The translations under genes were made by a program, and so were the position numbers. Below, piece by piece: positions 61,692 to 64,000 of a DNA stretch of 64,000 bases. Origin of the DNA: Sphingomonas ginsengisoli An et al. 2013. GTDB taxonomy: Bacteria; Pseudomonadota; Alphaproteobacteria; Sphingomonadales; Sphingomonadaceae. Below the pieces are notes generated by a model, which was not told the origin of the DNA, made no database searches, and saw only the letters and a program-made list of their open reading frames with translations. The stretch covers positions 2,622,501 through 2,686,500 of the forward strand of contig NZ_CP045434.1 in assembly GCF_009363895.1 (NCBI RefSeq). The letters are read 5' to 3'. The stretch's first letter is position 1. Every line of letters starts with the position of its first letter.

Positions 61692-62901
61692 TATTGTAAT
61701 CATCGGCGGGGGTGCAGGCGGCCTTGCCGCTGCCGCGTCCCTGCTCCGGCGCGACCCGGAACTCGACATCGCCGTCATCGAGCCGCGCGAGTTTCACGAT
61801 TACCAGCCCGGTTACACCTTGATCGGTGCCGGCGTCTTCAACCTGTCCGATGTCCGTCGGCCCATGGCGAAAGTCATGCCGCGCGGGGTGACCTGGTTGA
61901 GAACGTCGGCCAAGAGTCTCAAGCCGAACATCAATGAAGTAGTTCTCGTGACCGGGGTGGTCGTTGGCTACCGCATCCTCATCGTCGCGACTGGAAATCG
62001 CCTCGACTTCGACGCCATCTCCGGTCTCACCGAGACCCTTGGCAAGAATGGCGTCACGTCCAATTACCGGTCGGACTTGGCACCGTATACATGGGAACTC
62101 ACGCAAGGCCTGCGGGCAGGTCGAGCATTGTTCACGCAGCCGCCAATGCCCATCAAGTGCGCCGGCGCGCCGCAGAAGGCCATGTACCTCTCTGCAAATC
62201 ACTGGGAGCGCACGTCAGTTCTCCGCAACATCGGCGTGGAGTTCCACAGCGCCGCTCCAACGATTTTCGGCGTCGCGGATTATGTGCCCGCGCTCGAAGA
62301 GACGATCGAGCGCTATGGGATCGATCCACACTTTGAGAGCAATCTAGTTGCTGTCGATGGGCGGGCGCGGGTGGCCACATTTAGATCGGCCAAGGGCGAA
62401 ATCACGCGCTCGTTCGACATGTTGCATGTCTCGCCTCCCCAAAAGCCGGTGGAGATCGTGACAAACAGCTTGCTCGCTGATCGGGCCGGCTATGTCGACG
62501 TCGATCCGATGACGCTCCAGCACAAGCATTTCGCGAATGTATTTGCGCTCGGTGACATCGGCGGCATGTCCAATGCAAAGACGGCGGCTGCGGTCCGCAA
62601 GCAAGCCCCGGTGGTCGCGGAGAATGTCGAGGCAGTGTTCGCGGGTGAAAGCCCTCACGCGATCTACGATGGCTACGGGAGCTGCCCGCTGACAGTCGAA
62701 AAGGGCAAGATCCTGCTCGCGGAGTTTGGGTATGGCGGCGTGCTTCTGCCGAGCTTCCCGAAGTTCGTAATCGACGGCACGAAGCCCTCTCGGCTTGCAT
62801 GGCACCTCAAGAAGGACCTGCTTCCCGCCATCTACTGGGACGCGATGCTCAAGGGCCGCGAATGGCTCGCCTCGCCCGCCGAGATGACGAAGGCCGCCTG
62901 A
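61678..62901 (+). CDS. sqr: sulfide:quinone oxidoreductase, type II
   Basis: A 407-residue FAD protein: nucleotide-binding GGGAGG (10-15), EPREFHDYQPGYTLIGAGV, IKCAGAPQKAMYL with Cys161, FALGDIGGMSNAKTAAAVRKQ and GYGSCPL with Cys336. The two cysteines match the catalytic pair of human SQOR-type (type II) enzymes, which pass the sulfane sulfur to an acceptor such as glutathione. That fits the downstream use of glutathione persulfide by the dioxygenase. Electrons go to ubiquinone. ATG 61678 lies 14 bp inside the preceding gene. Confidence 0.92.
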   Translation: MLKHDIVIIGGGAGGLAAAASLLRRDPELDIAVIEPREFHDYQPGYTLIGAGVFNLSDVRRPMAKVMPRGVTWLRTSAKSLKPNINEVVLVTGVVVGYRILIVATGNRLDFDAISGLTETLGKNGVTSNYRSDLAPYTWELTQGLRAGRALFTQPPMPIKCAGAPQKAMYLSANHWERTSVLRNIGVEFHSAAPTIFGVADYVPALEETIERYGIDPHFESNLVAVDGRARVATFRSAKGEITRSFDMLHVSPPQKPVEIVTNSLLADRAGYVDVDPMTLQHKHFANVFALGDIGGMSNAKTAAAVRKQAPVVAENVEAVFAGESPHAIYDGYGSCPLTVEKGKILLAEFGYGGVLLPSFPKFVIDGTKPSRLAWHLKKDLLPAIYWDAMLKGREWLASPAEMTKAA

Positions 62902-63680
62902 TGGTCGACACCCTCCAATACGTCCTTGGCCTGCTGTCCGGCAGTCTTGTGGGTTTCACCCTCGGCCTGGTCGGCGGTGGCGGTTCGATCCTCGCGGTCC
63001 CGCTGATGGTCTATCTTGTCGGCGTCCAGAACCCGCACGTGGCAATCGGGACCAGCGCGCTCGCAGTCGCCGTGAATGCCGCCACCGGTCTTGCCAACCA
63101 CGCCAGGCACGGCACGGTGAAATGGCGCTGCGGATTGATGTATGCCGGCGCCGGCGTGATCGGGGCGTTCTTCGGGTCAAGCGCTGGCAAGGCGTTCGAC
63201 GGCCAACGCCTGCTGTTCCTGTTCGCGATCGTGATGGTGGTGGTCGGCGTCCTGATGCTTCGCCGGCGCAAGCAAGAAGGGCACGAAGGCGCCGAATGCA
63301 ACCGTGAGAATGCGGCCAAGGTGCTCGGTGCTGGCATGGGCACCGGCGGCTTCTCCGGCTTCTTCGGCATCGGCGGCGGCTTCCTCATTGTGCCCGGCCT
63401 GATCGCCTCGACCGGCATGCCGATGATCAATGCAGTGGGCACCAGCCTCGTCGCGGTGACCGCCTTTGGCCTGACCACGGCGGCCAACTACGCCTTTTCC
63501 GGCCTAGTCGACTGGGTGCTGGCAGGCGTGTTCATCGTAGGCGGAGTGATCGGCAGCTTTGCCGGCACGCGGGCCGCCAAGCGGTTGTCGAGTTCGGGGC
63601 AACTTTCAACGATCTTCGCGGTGCTGATCTTCGTCGTTGCCGGCTACATGCTGTGGAAGAGTGCTGGGGCGGCATTCTGA
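62901..63680 (+). CDS. TauE/SafE-family anion exporter
   Basis: A 259-residue membrane protein of about eight helices with the TauE/SafE motif GLVGGGGSILAVPLMVYLVG (about residues 23-42) and its repeat SGFFGIGGGFLIVPGLIAS (about 154-172). Family members export sulfite or related sulfur anions; here it probably removes sulfite made by the dioxygenase. It overlaps the SQR stop by 1 bp (TGATG). Confidence 0.89.
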   Translation: MVDTLQYVLGLLSGSLVGFTLGLVGGGGSILAVPLMVYLVGVQNPHVAIGTSALAVAVNAATGLANHARHGTVKWRCGLMYAGAGVIGAFFGSSAGKAFDGQRLLFLFAIVMVVVGVLMLRRRKQEGHEGAECNRENAAKVLGAGMGTGGFSGFFGIGGGFLIVPGLIASTGMPMINAVGTSLVAVTAFGLTTAANYAFSGLVDWVLAGVFIVGGVIGSFAGTRAAKRLSSSGQLSTIFAVLIFVVAGYMLWKSAGAAF

Positions 63681-63683
63681 GCG

Positions 63684-64000
63684 ATGACCCTTCCGCAAAC
63701 CTTCCAGCTGGGCCCCCTGATCCTCTCTTCCGACCGGGCTTCGGCGCTTGTCTTGTTTGCTGTCTTTCTCGCCATCACGAGCGTGGTCGCCAAGAAGGTG
63801 GATGCGCGAGCGGAGCGAGCAGGTTGGTGGGCACTGGTGATCGGTATCGTGGCAGCACGCGCCGGCTATGTTCTGATGAATTGGGCCGCATTTGCCACCG
63901 ACCCTCTCTCGATCATGTGGATTTGGCAGGGCGGCTTTTCGCTGGCGGCCGGCCTGGCGGGCGCGCTGGCGCCGATTGCTGTAACGATGCGTCGCCTGCG
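63684..64000 (+). CDS. Lgt-like membrane protein, N-terminal part (cut by window edge)
   Basis: From ATG 63684, 105 residues are visible: QTFQLGPLILSSDRASALVLF, two more membrane segments and ARAGYVLMNWAAFATDPLSIMWIWQGGFS. The last part matches the prolipoprotein diacylglyceryl transferase core (R-x-GY-L...IWQGG-S). In sulfur loci such Lgt-like domains are often fused to a TlpA-type thioredoxin domain, which would lie outside the window. It follows the TauE gene by 3 bp, so it belongs to the same operon. Confidence 0.72.
   Translation, partial: MTLPQTFQLGPLILSSDRASALVLFAVFLAITSVVAKKVDARAERAGWWALVIGIVAARAGYVLMNWAAFATDPLSIMWIWQGGFSLAAGLAGALAPIAVTMRRL

Overview
The window is GC-rich alphaproteobacterial chromosome, most likely from the Sphingomonadales (Sphingomonas/Sphingosinicella type). 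The reasons are the mutY / DUF721 (DciA) / dsbA / smc neighbourhood, a LexA box of the alphaproteobacterial GTTC-N7-GTTC form, a two-component DUF4130-UdgX uracil-DNA-glycosylase system, the lysC / ubiG / ptsP / rodZ / cpoB / tilS / ftsH block, and a hairpin-rich repeat of a kind I recall from sphingomonad genomes. The assignment is by gene content and memory, not by a database search.

Region 1-45.07 kb is ordinary chromosome with very dense packing and many 1-25 bp gene overlaps. From left to right it holds: the 5' end of mutY; dciA-dsbA-smc-P450; an iron-regulated TonB receptor; an SOS-type DNA repair pair (radical SAM protein and DUF4130-UdgX); membrane and secreted proteins of unknown function; coq7-dsbB; the cell-envelope and translation run nadD-rsfS-rlmH-envC-ctpA; DUF3667 protein; two related small secreted proteins; ftsH; a class A beta-lactamase-like hydrolase; PilZ; a chemoreceptor; tilS-cpoB; rodZ; ptsP; a glycosidase-like protein; a J-domain protein; nitronate monooxygenase-lysC; ubiG; an MFS carrier; a KaiC-like ATPase coupled to a hybrid histidine kinase; GST; uppP; an NDUFA9-type reductase; and tRNA-Leu(CAG).

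From the tRNA-Leu gene to the end (45.16-64 kb) the sequence looks like an acquired region. It begins with a serine recombinase preceded by DUF2924 and DUF3489 genes, then has longer non-coding gaps, visibly lower GC and more varied codon use. It carries three blocks. (a) A triple-PAS hybrid kinase next to a LOV-type LuxR regulator (probable blue-light input), flanked by a diverged direct repeat. (b) A two-component system with envelope thiol-redox genes on both sides: L,D-transpeptidase, DsrE-like and DsbA-like proteins on one arm, and a second DsbA-like protein plus ScsB/DsbD on the other. A PmrA-box-like motif with 11-bp periodicity lies upstream of both arms. (c) A sulfide/persulfide detoxification operon: SqrR/BigR-type regulator with two inverted repeats in its leader, persulfide dioxygenase, two YeeE/YedE half-transporters, a TIGR01244-type sulfurtransferase/phosphatase-like protein, a type II sulfide:quinone reductase, a TauE/SafE exporter and the start of an Lgt-like membrane protein.

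The most interesting points are the shared PmrA-like boxes around the redox two-component locus, the apparent one-base frameshift at the 3' end of its kinase, the LexA-controlled and probably leaderless radical SAM/UdgX operon, the LOV/PAS-kinase pair between direct repeats, the KaiC-kinase pair, and a terminator whose 3' arm also serves as the ribosome binding site of the next gene.
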